This document shows, piece by piece, positions 1-9,040 of a stretch of DNA of 64,000 nucleotides (position 1 is its first letter; each line of letters begins with the position of its first letter). Source of the stretch: Sphingobium abikonense NBRC 16140. Lineage in GTDB: Bacteria; Pseudomonadota; Alphaproteobacteria; Sphingomonadales; Sphingomonadaceae. The stretch spans positions 62,001 through 126,000 of the forward strand of contig NZ_BCYT01000003.1 in NCBI RefSeq assembly GCF_001598335.1. Direction: 5' to 3'. The notes beneath the pieces were generated by a model that worked only from the letters and a program-made list of their open reading frames with translations, had not been told where the DNA came from and searched no databases. The position numbers were made by a program, and so were the translations under genes.

Positions 1-2
1 CG

Positions 3-239
3 GGCCGGGTGCTTGAAGTGCTGACGACCGAGCCGGGCGTGCAGTTCTACGCAGGCAACTTCCTCGACGGGACGCTGGTCGGCAAGGGGGGGCATCTCTA
101 CCGCATGGGCGATGGCATCGCGCTGGAACCGCAGAAATTCCCCGACGCGCCCAATAAACCAGCCTTCCTGTCGGCGCGGGTCGATCCGGGCAAGCCCTAT
201 CACCACCAGATGATCTATCGGCTGTCGGTGAAGCGCTGA
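3..239 (+). CDS. Aldose 1-epimerase (galactose mutarotase), C-terminal part
   Basis: This is the last 78 codons of a gene that begins before the window. The visible sequence (VLEVLTTEPGVQFYAGNFLDG, then KPAFLSARVDPGKPYHHQMIYRLS with a short tail) matches the C-terminus of the GalM family. That family interconverts alpha- and beta-anomers of aldoses in the cytoplasm, and the TTEPGVQFYAGN strand is its conserved late motif. The stop overlaps the start of the next gene by one base (TGATG), which suggests a sugar-catabolism operon with the SMP-30-like lactonase. No catalytic residue can be checked because the N-terminal half is missing. Confidence 0.85.
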   Translation, partial: GRVLEVLTTEPGVQFYAGNFLDGTLVGKGGHLYRMGDGIALEPQKFPDAPNKPAFLSARVDPGKPYHHQMIYRLSVKR

Positions 240-1096
240 TGCCGCAATGGCGGATGATCGCGCGGGAAGGCGCGGACATATTGGGGGAGGGGACATTGTG
301 GTCGGCGCGGGAAAACGCCGTCTACTGGGTCGACATCCTCGCCCCCGCGCTCAACCGCCTGTCGCTTGACGACGGGGCCGTCACCCGGGTCGCCATGCTG
401 GAACCGCTCGGCTGGCTGGCGGAACGGCAGGCGGGCGGTTTCATCGCCGGCTTTCAGAGCGGCTTTGCCGCGCTGACGCTCGACCCGCTGACGATTGAGC
501 CCATCGGCGACCCCGAACCGCACTTTCCCGGCAACCGGATGAACGATGGCAAGGCGGATCAGCAAGGCCATATCTGGTGCGGGACGATGGATATGGCGGA
601 AGAGCATGATCGCGGATCGCTCTACCGCCTTGTGCCCGATCATGGCTGGGCCGTCATCGACAGTGGCTATCGCGTGCCCAACGGCCCCTGTTTTTCGCCC
701 TGCGGCCAATGGCTCTATCATAGCGATACGGCCAGGCGGCAAATGTACCGCTTCCGCCGGACGGAGGAAGGGGCCACGGATCGCGAACCCTTCATCAAGT
801 TTGAAGAGGCGGACGGCTATCCCGATGGCATGACCGTCGATGCTGACGGGCATATATGGGTGGCGCATTGGGGCGGTAGCCGGATCAGCCGCTTCACGCC
901 TGAGGGCCAGCTTGATCGCGCGATCGCCTTGCCGGCGCGGCAGGTGACCAATATCTGCTTCGCCGGCCGCGATCTTGATCGCATGTTCGTCAGTTCAGCG
1001 ACGGTCGGGCTGGACGACCCGTCGGAGCATGATGGCGGCTTTTTTGAGGTCGATTGCGGCGTGAAGGGCTTGCCCACGCATCTGTTCGCGGGCTGA
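239..1096 (+). CDS. SMP-30/gluconolactonase family protein
   Basis: A 285-residue protein, the usual length for SMP-30/gluconolactonase/LRE six-bladed beta-propellers. Family features are an early LGEGTLWSARENAVYWVDI (metal-ligand Glu and first blade), the central RMNDGKADQQGHIWCGTMD segment, GYRVPNGPCFSPCGQWLYHSDT, and DGMTVDADGHIWVAHWGG with a metal-binding Asp. These proteins hydrolyse sugar lactones using a divalent cation. The ATG overlaps the stop of the epimerase gene, so the two are probably translationally coupled in a sugar or sugar-acid pathway. The exact lactone cannot be told from the sequence. A strong terminator follows the stop. Confidence 0.9.
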   Translation: MPQWRMIAREGADILGEGTLWSARENAVYWVDILAPALNRLSLDDGAVTRVAMLEPLGWLAERQAGGFIAGFQSGFAALTLDPLTIEPIGDPEPHFPGNRMNDGKADQQGHIWCGTMDMAEEHDRGSLYRLVPDHGWAVIDSGYRVPNGPCFSPCGQWLYHSDTARRQMYRFRRTEEGATDREPFIKFEEADGYPDGMTVDADGHIWVAHWGGSRISRFTPEGQLDRAIALPARQVTNICFAGRDLDRMFVSSATVGLDDPSEHDGGFFEVDCGVKGLPTHLFAG

Positions 1097-1120
1097 AAAA
1101 GCGCAAAATTTCAAAAAACC

Positions 1121-1155
1121 GGGAGCGGTGAGCCAGCGCTCACTGCTCCCTTTTT
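1121..1155 (+). terminator. Rho-independent terminator after the SMP-30 gene
   Basis: A 13-bp stem (GGGAGCGGTGAGC paired with GCTCACTGCTCCC, one G-T pair) closes a 4-nt loop and is followed by five T residues. It starts 25 bases after the stop codon, so it ends the epimerase-lactonase transcript. Confidence 0.9.
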
Positions 1156-1395
1156 CATTCCATCCACTGCGCATCAGCAGACTTGCAATTGCCGCCAAAT
1201 GCCTCTACCAAGCTTGGACAACGTTGTCATTCCCTCTCCAAGGCAGACGACGTTGCGCCCGGACAGCCTTTGGCGAACTGCACGCGTCCAAAGGCTGTCC
1301 GGGTCGATTTTGCTTCTATCACGATCTCCTCTTTGGCGACGTTACGGCGCAAGCATTTCTGTCCGCGCGGCGAAGATTGCTTGCCCGGCTTATCT

Positions 1396-1410
1396 CTATC
1401 ATAATGATAG
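1396..1410. promoter_or_regulatory. Perfect inverted repeat, possible operator
   Basis: CTATCAT-A-ATGATAG is a perfect 7-bp-arm palindrome 33 bases before the start of the small ORF at 1443. The rest of the 1156-1442 gap shows no convincing gene. The palindrome resembles a repressor or iron-type operator in form, but no regulator can be named. Confidence 0.35.
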
Positions 1411-1442
1411 TAAGCCGCGACGAGTCGGCGCGAAGGAGAGCC

Positions 1443-1604
1443 ATGACCCATATCGAGCGAGAGGCAGCGCCATCCTGGTGGACGCGCCTGACACAGGCGC
1501 TGATCCGCGACCCCGCGATTATTCTGCTCGACACGCATGATGATAATAGTGACGGGGACACCGAGCTGCGCGCGCCGTTGCATGTCCGCGAAAGCGTCGA
1601 CTGA
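1443..1604 (+). CDS. Small hypothetical protein (53 aa)
   Basis: A short reading frame with a good ribosome binding site (AAGGAGAG five bases before the ATG). It encodes an acidic 53-residue peptide beginning MTHIEREAAPSWWTRLTQAL and ending in a D/E-rich stretch. It has no signal peptide or membrane span and I do not recognise a family. It lies 83 bases before the nitroreductase start and could share its transcript. The Shine-Dalgarno sequence and upstream palindrome favour a real gene, but the small size leaves doubt. Confidence 0.5.
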   Translation: MTHIEREAAPSWWTRLTQALIRDPAIILLDTHDDNSDGDTELRAPLHVRESVD

Positions 1605-1687
1605 ACGCTATGTTGCCAATTTAGGGCTTCGTTTCGGCGCGATGGCCGGGCATGGATGGCGCGACGTTCATCCTTATGAGGCAAATC

Positions 1688-2281
1688 ATGGCAACAAACC
1701 CGCGCGCCGTTTCCCGTCCTGTCGACCCCCTGCTGCTGGAGCGCTGGTCGCCGCGCGCCTTTGATGGATCGGCGATACCGCAGGAGGATCTGGATACGTT
1801 GTTCGACGCAGCGCGCTGGGCGCCGTCCGCCTCCAATTACCAGCCCTGGCGGTTCCTTTATGCCCATCGCGACAGTGCGGACTGGCAGCGGTTCCTGGAC
1901 TTGCTGGTGCCGGGCAATAGCGTCTGGGCGAAACAGGCGTCGGTGCTAATGATGGTGCTGTCCGACACGTTGACCTCAGCGCCGGGATCCGATGAGGTGA
2001 AGCCCTCGCACAGCCACAGTTTCGACGCCGGCGCGGCATGGCTGGCGCTGGCGTTGCAGGCGACGCGCATGGGCTATCACACGCATGCCATGGCCGGAGT
2101 CGATTTCGATCGCGCCCGGACCGAACTCACCGTGCCCGACCGCTTCCGTCTGGAAGCCGCCGTCGCCATCGGCCGTCAGGCGGACAAAGGCATTCTGCCC
2201 GACCATTTGCAGGCCCGCGAGATGCCGAGCGGCCGCAAACCGATCGAGGACTTCGCCTTCGCCGGCAATTTCCGCGACTGA
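1688..2281 (+). CDS. Nitroreductase family protein
   Basis: About 197 residues, typical of the FMN-dependent nitroreductase fold. The N-terminal RWSPRAFDGSAIPQEDLDTLF and ARWAPSASNYQPWRF carry the conserved R-S-x-R-x-F and W-A-P-S-x-x-N-x-Q-P-W motifs that bind FMN phosphate and ring. The C-terminal half has ALQATRMGYHTHAMAGVD and the cofactor-contacting AVAIGR. Such enzymes reduce nitro compounds, quinones or related electrophiles with NAD(P)H. I chose the ATG at 1688 because GAGG lies six bases upstream; an in-frame ATG at 1652 has no such signal. The physiological substrate is unknown. Confidence 0.88.
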   Translation: MATNPRAVSRPVDPLLLERWSPRAFDGSAIPQEDLDTLFDAARWAPSASNYQPWRFLYAHRDSADWQRFLDLLVPGNSVWAKQASVLMMVLSDTLTSAPGSDEVKPSHSHSFDAGAAWLALALQATRMGYHTHAMAGVDFDRARTELTVPDRFRLEAAVAIGRQADKGILPDHLQAREMPSGRKPIEDFAFAGNFRD

Positions 2282-2290
2282 TGGCACGAC

Positions 2291-2319
2291 GGCAGGCGGG
2301 GATGTGCGCCCCGCCTGCC
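2291..2319. terminator. Bidirectional terminator hairpin
   Basis: GGCAGGCGGGG and CCCCGCCTGCC form a perfect 11-bp stem around a 7-nt loop. It lies between the convergent nitroreductase (+) and efflux outer-membrane (-) genes. There is no U-tract on the plus side, so it may act as a weak or bidirectional terminator. Confidence 0.6.
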
Positions 2320-2324
2320 GGCCT

Positions 2325-3731
2325 TCAACCGTCCGTCCAGCCGCCGCCCAACGCGCGGAACAGGTCGACCTGCGCGAAGGCGACGGCGCGGTCCGCGCTC
2401 GCCAGGTCTGCGTCGGCCGCCGCCTGGGTGCGCAGCGCGTCGAGAACGGTCAGGAAATCGATCCGCCCCTCCCGCTGGCGCGCCGTGCTGATGCGTGCTG
2501 CCCGCGCGGCTTCGTCCCGCGCGGTCTGGAGCGCGGCGCGCCGGGACAGCGCTTGCGCATAATTGGACAGCGCCGTTTCCGTTTCTTCCAGCGCGCTCAG
2601 CACGGTGCCATCGAAGCTGGCGAGCGCGGCGTCGCCATCGGCGCGCGCTGCGGCGATGCGGGCGCGATTGGCCTCCTGGTTGGGAAAGGCCCAGCTGATG
2701 AGCGGGCCCAGCAACCAGTTCAGGGGGCCGCCGCCAAACAGATTGCCGCCGCCGATCGCTGTTGTGCCGACAGATCCGCCCAGCGTGATGCGGGGATAGA
2801 GATCGGCCGTCGCCACGCCGATCCGCGCCGTGTCCGCCGCCAGTCGCCGCTCCGCCGCCCGGACGTCGGGTCGTCGCGCCAGCAGCGCGCGGCCGTCGCC
2901 GACCGGAATCGGCTGTGTCAGGTCGGGCGTCCGCCGCGCCGCGCGTACCGCGTCCGGCAGGTCCTGCGGCGTGCGGCCGGTCAACGTGGCAAGACGGAAC
3001 AAAGCGGCATTACGATCGGCCTCCAGCGACGGGATGAGTGCGGCCTGCTGATCGCGCAGCGACGTCACGCGCACCACGTCCAGCCGGTCCGACCGGCCGA
3101 CGTCAAAGCGGGCCTGGGTGATGCGTAAAGACCGATCGAGCAAATCCACCGTCTGACGGGCAACAGCGATCCGTTCGGCCGACGTGGTAGCGTCGACATA
3201 GGCGCGCACTGTATCGGCCACCACCGCGACTCGCACGGCGTCGGCATCGGCGGCGGCCGCCGCAGTGTCGCCGCGTGCCGCCTCGATCGACCGTTTGACC
3301 CGGCCGAACAGATCCACCTCATAGGCGACGTCCAGTCCCATATCGATGGTCCAGTTTTCCCGATCCATGCCGGGCAGCGTCTGCGCCTGGGACGCGCGGC
3401 CATAGGTCGGCGATCCGCTGAGCGTCGTGCTGGGCAGCCGGTCCGACCGCGCGCCGCGTAGCTGGGCGCGGGCGCGCTCCAGCCGGGCGACCGCAACGCG
3501 GATGTCGGTATTGGCAGCCAGCGCGTCACGCACCAGCGTGTCGAGCAGCGGATCGTCATAAAGCCGCCACCAATGATCCTGCGCCGGGCTTTGTGCGACC
3601 GCCGGGTCCTCCGCTCCGATGAAAGGGGCGGCCGCACTGGTGGGCGTTACGGGCGGGCGATAATCCGGCCCGGCGGCACAGGCGGTCAGCGCGCTGGCGC
3701 CAAGCAGCAGGGTGATGAAAGTCCTCGTCAT
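2325..3731 (-). CDS. RND efflux outer-membrane lipoprotein (NodT/OprM family)
   Basis: A 468-residue outer-membrane factor. The N-terminus MTRTFITLLLGASALTACAAGPDYRPP is a lipoprotein signal peptide with an LTAC lipobox and the typical GPDYxxP start of the mature protein. Two TolC-like repeats follow, including WWRLYDDPLLDTLVRDALAAN and RPDVRAAERRLAADTARIGVA. The trimer forms the outer-membrane channel that exports the substrates of the RND pump. It is the last gene of the leftward efflux operon, 11 bases after the pump gene. The exported substrate is not evident. Confidence 0.93.
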   Translation of the reverse strand: MTRTFITLLLGASALTACAAGPDYRPPVTPTSAAAPFIGAEDPAVAQSPAQDHWWRLYDDPLLDTLVRDALAANTDIRVAVARLERARAQLRGARSDRLPSTTLSGSPTYGRASQAQTLPGMDRENWTIDMGLDVAYEVDLFGRVKRSIEAARGDTAAAAADADAVRVAVVADTVRAYVDATTSAERIAVARQTVDLLDRSLRITQARFDVGRSDRLDVVRVTSLRDQQAALIPSLEADRNAALFRLATLTGRTPQDLPDAVRAARRTPDLTQPIPVGDGRALLARRPDVRAAERRLAADTARIGVATADLYPRITLGGSVGTTAIGGGNLFGGGPLNWLLGPLISWAFPNQEANRARIAAARADGDAALASFDGTVLSALEETETALSNYAQALSRRAALQTARDEAARAARISTARQREGRIDFLTVLDALRTQAAADADLASADRAVAFAQVDLFRALGGGWTDG

Positions 3732-3742
3732 GATTTACGTCC

Positions 3743-6700
3743 TCATTCGGCGGGCTGGATCGCGCTTGCGTCCGCCTGCCCGGGCCGGCGACGGGCGAAG
3801 CGATCGCCCAGCGCGCGGCACACGACATAGAAGGTGGGGGTGAAGAGCAGGCCGAAGGCCGTGACGCCGGTCATCCCGAAGAAGACCGCCGTGCCCAGCG
3901 CCTGGCGCAATTCCGCGCCCGCACCGCTTGCGATCACCAGCGGCACCGCCCCCAGGATGAAGGCGAAGCTGGTCATCAGGATCGGCCGCAACCGGGTCTG
4001 CGCCGCCTGAACCGCCGCCTCGATGGGCGACAGGCCCTGGTCTTCCTCCGCCTGTTTGGCGAATTCGACCACCAGGATGGCGTTCTTCGCCGCCAGCGCA
4101 ATCAGCACGACCAGGCCGATTTGCGTGAGGATATTATTGTCCATCCCCCGCAGGTTCACGCCCAGCATGGCCGCGAACAGGCACATCGGCACGATCAGGA
4201 TGATCGACAGCGGCAGCGTCAGGCTTTCATATTGCGCCGCCAGCACAAGGAAGACGAAGAACACCGCCATGCCAAAGACGAGGCCCGCGGTATTGCCCGC
4301 GCTCTTCTGCTGGAAGGCGACGCCCGTCCATTCCGCGCCATAGCCGGACGGCGCTTGTGCCGCGAGCTTCTCCATCGTCATGAGCGACTGGCCCGACGAA
4401 TAGCCCGGCGCCGTGTCGCCATCGATCTCCACCGCAGGCATCAGATTGTAGCGCACCACGCGGTAGGGACCGGTCTTGTCCTCGAAGGTCGCGACGGACC
4501 CGATTGGCACCATCTGCCCGCTGTTGGAGCGGGTCTTGAGGTTCGCGATATCCGCCACCGATCCGCGATGGTCCGCATCGGCCTGCGCGGTGACGCGATA
4601 GGTGCGGCCTAGCAGGTTGAAATCGTTGACGAAGGCGGAGCCGAGATAGACCTGCATCGCTTCGAAGATGCGTTCGGGCGGCACGCCCAGCAGGTCGGCC
4701 TTGCGGCGATCGACATCGGCATAGACGCGTGGCGTGCCAACGTCGAACAATGTGTAGACCATCGACAGGCTGGGCGACTGGTTCGCCTTGGCAATCAGGT
4801 CATTGGCCTGTTTGTTAAGGTCGGCATAGCCGCGCCCCTCCCGGTCCTCCAGCATCATGCGATAGCCACCGGCGGACCCGATGCCCTGGATGAGCGGCGG
4901 GGGGACCAGCAGGATGCGCGCCTTGTCATAGCCCGCAACCGCCTTGTTCGCCTGCTCCATAATGCCCGCATAGGTGACGCCTTCCTTCTCCCGCTCGGCA
5001 AAGCTGTTGAACGGGAAATAGATGGCCGCGCTGTTGGGGGCCTGCGTCTGCGACGGGCCGTGGAAGCCGGCGAACATCACCGCGCCGCGCAGGCCCTTGA
5101 TCGGCAGGATCTTCTCCGCGACCTCGCGCGTCACCTTGTCCGTGCGCTCCAGCGACGCGCCCGAAGGCAGCTGGACGACGGCCAGGAAATAGCCCTGATC
5201 CTGCGCGGGAATGAAACCGCCGGGCGTCACCCAGAACAGGGCGATGGTGGCGGCGATCAGGCCCGCATAGGTCAGCAGCATCTTCTTGGGCCGCGCGACC
5301 AGGAAGCGGGTGAGCCGGCCATAGCCCGCGCTCATCCGGTCGAACCCGCGATTGAACGCGTCAGCGCCCTGGCCCAGCTTCTGCCGCCAGACCGGATCGC
5401 CGCTGCGGTCGCGGGGGCCATGTTTGGGCTTGAGCAGCAGCGCGGCGGCCGCCGGCGACAAAGTGAGCGAGAGGATCAGCGAAATGACCGTCGCGGTCGA
5501 GATGGTGACGGCGAACTGCTGATAGAAGGCGCCTGAAATGCCGGTGATGAACAGCGTCGGCACGAACACCGCACACAGCACCAGCACGATCGCGATCAGC
5601 GCGGTCGACACTTCGTCCATGGACAGGCGCGCGGCCTCCAACGGCGACAGGCCGTTTTCGATATTGCGCTCGACATTTTCGACCACGACGATGGCGTCGT
5701 CGACGACGATGCCGATCGCCAGCACCAGCCCGAACAGCGACAGGTTGTTGAGGCTATAGCCCAAGCCCGCCAGGATCGTCGCGGTGCCGATCAGGGATAC
5801 CGGAATGGCGATGATCGGAATGATCGCAGCCCGCCAGTTCTGCAGGAAGACGAGGATCACCAGCACCACCAGCAGCACAGCTTCGATCAGCGTATGATAG
5901 ACGGCGTCGATCGACTGGCTGATAAATTCGGTGGGGTTATAGATTACGCTATATTCCAGCCCCTTGGGGAAACGCTGCGACAGCTGATCCATTTCCGCCT
6001 GCACCTTTTCCGCCGCGTCGAGCGCGTTGGATCCGGGCCGCTGCATCACCGCGATGACGACGGTGGGCTTGTTCGACAGATAGGTGTTGATGCCATAATC
6101 CTGCGCGCCCAGTTCGACGCGGGCGACGTCGCGCACGCGCACTTGCCGCCCGTCGGCGTCGCTGCGGATGACGATGTCGGAAAATTGCTCGGGCGTCTTG
6201 AGCCGGCCCTGCATTTCCACGCCGATCTGGAAGGCTTCGCCCCGGTCGTAGGGCGGCTGGCCGATTGACCCGGCGGACACCTGCACATTTTGCGCGCGCA
6301 GCGCCGACACGATCTCGCCGGCGGTCAGGTCCAGCGCAGCGGCCCGGTCCGGGTCGATCCAGATGCGCATCGCATAATCGCGTGATCCGAACAATTGCAC
6401 ATCGCCCACGCCGTCCAGCCGCGCCAGCCGGTCGCGCACCTGTGTCAGCGCATAGTTGGACAGGTAATTGCGATCGAACGTGCCGTCGGGGGATTGCAGG
6501 TTCACGACCATCAGGAATTCGGGCGTGGTCTTGCGCGTGACGACGCCCAGCCGCTGCACTTCCTCGGGCAGGCGCGGCACGGCGACCGCGACGCGGTTTT
6601 GCACGAGCACCTGCGCGGCGTCGAGGTCCGTGCCGATCTTGAAGGTGACGGTGATCGTCACCTTGCCATCGCCGGTCGACTGGCTGCTCTGGTACAGCAT

Positions 6701-6928
6701 GTCGTCGACGCCATTGATTTCCTGCTCGATCGGGGCAGCGACGGTCGATGCAACCGTTTCGGCCGATGCGCCGGGATATTGGGCAGACACCGTCACGGTG
6801 GGCGGCACGATGTCGGGATATTGGCTGACCGGCAGGCCGATAAAGGCCAGCGCGCCGACCACGGTGATGACCACCGCGATCACGGCGGCGAAGATCGGCC
6901 GGTCGATGAAAAAACGGGAAAAGCGCAT
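3743..6928 (-). CDS. RND multidrug efflux pump, inner-membrane transporter (HAE1/MexF-like)
   Basis: A full-length 1061-residue HAE1-family transporter. It opens with the characteristic FSRFFIDRPIFAAVIAVVI and carries porter-domain motifs such as GVGDVQLFG. Transmembrane segment 4 has GIVVDDAIVVVENV with the two adjacent Asp of the proton relay, and TM10 has LAAKNAILVVEFAK with the relay Lys. Twelve membrane segments and two large periplasmic loops fit the usual layout. The pump exchanges protons for drugs or other hydrophobic compounds and works with the flanking adaptor and channel. TetR-family control is likely through the operators at 8948-9011. Substrate range cannot be read from sequence. 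Confidence 0.95.
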   Translation of the reverse strand: MRFSRFFIDRPIFAAVIAVVITVVGALAFIGLPVSQYPDIVPPTVTVSAQYPGASAETVASTVAAPIEQEINGVDDMLYQSSQSTGDGKVTITVTFKIGTDLDAAQVLVQNRVAVAVPRLPEEVQRLGVVTRKTTPEFLMVVNLQSPDGTFDRNYLSNYALTQVRDRLARLDGVGDVQLFGSRDYAMRIWIDPDRAAALDLTAGEIVSALRAQNVQVSAGSIGQPPYDRGEAFQIGVEMQGRLKTPEQFSDIVIRSDADGRQVRVRDVARVELGAQDYGINTYLSNKPTVVIAVMQRPGSNALDAAEKVQAEMDQLSQRFPKGLEYSVIYNPTEFISQSIDAVYHTLIEAVLLVVLVILVFLQNWRAAIIPIIAIPVSLIGTATILAGLGYSLNNLSLFGLVLAIGIVVDDAIVVVENVERNIENGLSPLEAARLSMDEVSTALIAIVLVLCAVFVPTLFITGISGAFYQQFAVTISTATVISLILSLTLSPAAAALLLKPKHGPRDRSGDPVWRQKLGQGADAFNRGFDRMSAGYGRLTRFLVARPKKMLLTYAGLIAATIALFWVTPGGFIPAQDQGYFLAVVQLPSGASLERTDKVTREVAEKILPIKGLRGAVMFAGFHGPSQTQAPNSAAIYFPFNSFAEREKEGVTYAGIMEQANKAVAGYDKARILLVPPPLIQGIGSAGGYRMMLEDREGRGYADLNKQANDLIAKANQSPSLSMVYTLFDVGTPRVYADVDRRKADLLGVPPERIFEAMQVYLGSAFVNDFNLLGRTYRVTAQADADHRGSVADIANLKTRSNSGQMVPIGSVATFEDKTGPYRVVRYNLMPAVEIDGDTAPGYSSGQSLMTMEKLAAQAPSGYGAEWTGVAFQQKSAGNTAGLVFGMAVFFVFLVLAAQYESLTLPLSIILIVPMCLFAAMLGVNLRGMDNNILTQIGLVVLIALAAKNAILVVEFAKQAEEDQGLSPIEAAVQAAQTRLRPILMTSFAFILGAVPLVIASGAGAELRQALGTAVFFGMTGVTAFGLLFTPTFYVVCRALGDRFARRRPGQADASAIQPAE

Positions 6929-7015
6929 CGGATCGTCCTTTGCGAGCGAAAGGGATGCCGCGCGATCCGGCGCGGCCGGATCACGGGCTTTGGAATATCG
7001 GGCAGTTACGGACGC

Positions 7016-8278
7016 TTATCGGGCGAACGTCGCCTGCGCCGCGGCCGGGGCCACGCTGTCGACCGGGGTCACGGGCGCTGGCGCAGGCCGGATCGTTGCA
7101 GGCCGGGTCGCGACCTTGGCGCCGGGCATGGCCGCCTGAACATTGGTGATGACGACGCGGTCTTGGGGGTCAAGGCCGCTGCGGATGATGCGCAGCCCAT
7201 CGACAACGGGTCCCAGTTCGACGGGCTTGGCCGCAACGCTGTCATCCTTGCCCACGACCAGCACCGTCTTGCGCGCCTGGTCTGACTGGATCGCTGCGTC
7301 CGGCACCAGCAGGGCGTTCGCCTTCCCGCCATTGGCCAGGCGCATATTGCCAAACAGGCCCGGCGTCAGGAAATTGTCGGGATTGGCGAACACCGCGCGA
7401 ATGCGGATCGTCCCGGATCGCGGATCAAGGCCATTGTCGGTGAAGTCGAGCCGGCCCTTGTGGCGATAATCGGCCTCATCCTGCAATCGCACCTCGACCA
7501 GGCCACCATCGGCCTGATCCCGTTGCGACTTGAGGTAAAGCGCTTCGGACGCGTCGAAGTTGAAGTAAATGGGGTCGAGCTTGTTGATCGTGGTCAACAG
7601 GGTCGCACCATTGCCCTCCGCGCCCGACACCAAATTGCCGATATCGACGCGACGATCCGACACGCGGCCGGAAATGGGCGCGCGAACCTGCGTGAATTCG
7701 ACGTCGAGCGCGCGGCTGCGTTCGCGCGCCTGCGCGCCCGCCAGCTCCGCCTGGGCCGCCTGCAACCGGGAACGCAGGGCATCGACTTCGCTTGCGGAAA
7801 CCGCTTCGTCGCCGGTCAGGCGCTGGACGCGGGCATAGTCATTCTGCGCCAGCAGCAGCGCGCTGCGCGCTGATGCCACGCTTGCCCGGGCTTCGGCCAG
7901 CGCGGCGCGGAACGGCCGCTGGTCGATGGTGAAGAGCGGTTGGCCCTTGCGCACATAATCGCCGTCCTGAAAATGAATGGCGGTGACGGCGCCCGACACG
8001 CGGGGGCGAATATCGACAGTCTGGCTGGGGGCGAAGCGGCCGACATAGTCGTCCCATTGGGTCACGACGCGTTGCAGCGGCGCGGATATGCCCACCGTGG
8101 CGACCTGAGCTGCCTGCGCCTGCGCTTGCGGCCTGTCGACCAGCTTCCATATGCCTCCCAGCGCCACCACCAGGGCGATCGCGGCGATGCCGCCCTGGCG
8201 GCGCGACCAGCGCCGGCGCGTGCTGTGAGGCGCTGCGTCGTGCGCGCCGTCCGTCGTGATTTTGGTCATCTGGTTCAT
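7016..8278 (-). CDS. RND efflux periplasmic adaptor (membrane fusion protein)
   Basis: 420 residues from the ATG at 8278. A basic N-terminus (STRRRWSRRQGG) precedes one membrane anchor (IAAIALVVALGGIWKLV). Then come the barrel-sandwich half VDIRPRVSGAVTAIHFQDGDYVRKGQPLFTID, an alpha-hairpin coiled coil (about residues 130-185), the second lipoyl half VRAPISGRVSDRRVD and the beta-barrel region. The protein links the inner-membrane pump to the outer channel. Its ATG overlaps the stop of the upstream small gene (ATGA), so translation is probably coupled. The frame is open as far as 8569, but the family N-terminus and the coupling favour 8278. Confidence 0.93.
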   Translation of the reverse strand: MNQMTKITTDGAHDAAPHSTRRRWSRRQGGIAAIALVVALGGIWKLVDRPQAQAQAAQVATVGISAPLQRVVTQWDDYVGRFAPSQTVDIRPRVSGAVTAIHFQDGDYVRKGQPLFTIDQRPFRAALAEARASVASARSALLLAQNDYARVQRLTGDEAVSASEVDALRSRLQAAQAELAGAQARERSRALDVEFTQVRAPISGRVSDRRVDIGNLVSGAEGNGATLLTTINKLDPIYFNFDASEALYLKSQRDQADGGLVEVRLQDEADYRHKGRLDFTDNGLDPRSGTIRIRAVFANPDNFLTPGLFGNMRLANGGKANALLVPDAAIQSDQARKTVLVVGKDDSVAAKPVELGPVVDGLRIIRSGLDPQDRVVITNVQAAMPGAKVATRPATIRPAPAPVTPVDSVAPAAAQATFAR

Positions 8279-8667
8279 GCAAAACTCCGGCGTGGGCGGG
8301 CGTGACGGCCCGCGCTGATGGTGGCGAGCAGCAATTCCAGCTGCGCGGTGGAAAAGCCGGCCGCGCGGAAAGCGGCCAGGGCTGAGAGCGATACGGCATA
8401 GCCGCGGTGCCAGGCTTCGACGGCCAGGCGGCGCAGCGCCTCCAGCCTCTCGCTGGCGAGCGCCAAATTGGTGTCTTCGCCGAAAATCCAGCGGCGCAGG
8501 CGGACGAAGCGCCCCGGTCCCTGCAGCGACCGCAGGCCATCGGTGCGGGCCAGCGAGACGATCTGCCATTCTTGCGGGGTGAAGTCGGTGGGGGCGGCAA
8601 CCGCTTGCGCTGTTGACGCGACCGGAGCGGGGCCGGCCATGGGTTGGCTGAAATCAAGGAAAGCCAT
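8275..8667 (-). CDS. Small hypothetical protein heading the RND operon
   Basis: A 130-residue soluble-looking protein, first gene of the efflux operon and coupled to the adaptor gene by an ATGA overlap. The central part, FTPQEWQIVSLARTDGLRSL through ALRRLAVEAWHRGYAV, is helical and Leu/Arg/Ala-rich. I do not recognise the family and see no catalytic motif, signal peptide or membrane span. An ATG at 8667 follows a GGAGCAT purine-rich stretch. The position suggests a role linked to efflux or its regulation, but nothing in the sequence shows which. Confidence 0.75.
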   Translation of the reverse strand: MAFLDFSQPMAGPAPVASTAQAVAAPTDFTPQEWQIVSLARTDGLRSLQGPGRFVRLRRWIFGEDTNLALASERLEALRRLAVEAWHRGYAVSLSALAAFRAAGFSTAQLELLLATISAGRHARPRRSFA

Positions 8668-8947
8668 GAGGATGCTCCTTCCTGTCCCTGTTGAAAACCT
8701 GCCTGAAGCGGACGCGCGGCCTTATCCCGGGAATCACGCTGGTGGCGTCCCGCGGCTTGCGTCCGAATTTTGCGCAGACCATCCCGTCTGACCGCGCGGC
8801 TGCACGTCAGGGGAACAGGCTGTGATGATGAAAATGGTGCGACCGGGCGGACCCGATGCGCGCCACTAGCCCGCCGTCAGCGACAGCGGATGATGATGGG
8901 AATGTTGTTCAAGATTGACCTCCCCGGGCCAGCGCCCAGTTCCTTCT

Positions 8948-9011
8948 ATACCAGGCGGTATATATTAACCGGAGCTGTCCGGTCAAGAGGCTTTTCTGTA
9001 CCGGTAGGTAT
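8948..9011 (-). promoter_or_regulatory. RND operon promoter with two TetR-type operators
   Basis: Reading leftward, TTGACC (8981-8986), a 16-base spacer and TATATA (8959-8964) form a sigma70-like promoter about 290 bases before the operon. Two operator-like sites with the same layout flank it: ATACC-AGGC-GGTAT at 8948-8961, overlapping the -10 box, and GTACC-GGTA-GGTAT at 8998-9011, just upstream of the -35 box. They are 50 bp apart, about five helical turns. The same motif occurs at the start of the tetR gene. No gene is seen in the rest of 8668-9040. Confidence 0.75.
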
Positions 9012-9040
9012 TTATTTGCGATGCGGCATGGAAGCGGGCC

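Noticed and set aside
8278-8569. N-terminal extension of the RND adaptor to 8569
   Set aside because: The extension reads as low-complexity Arg/Pro sequence overlapping the small upstream gene in another frame. The ATGA overlap at 8278 and the family N-terminus fit better.
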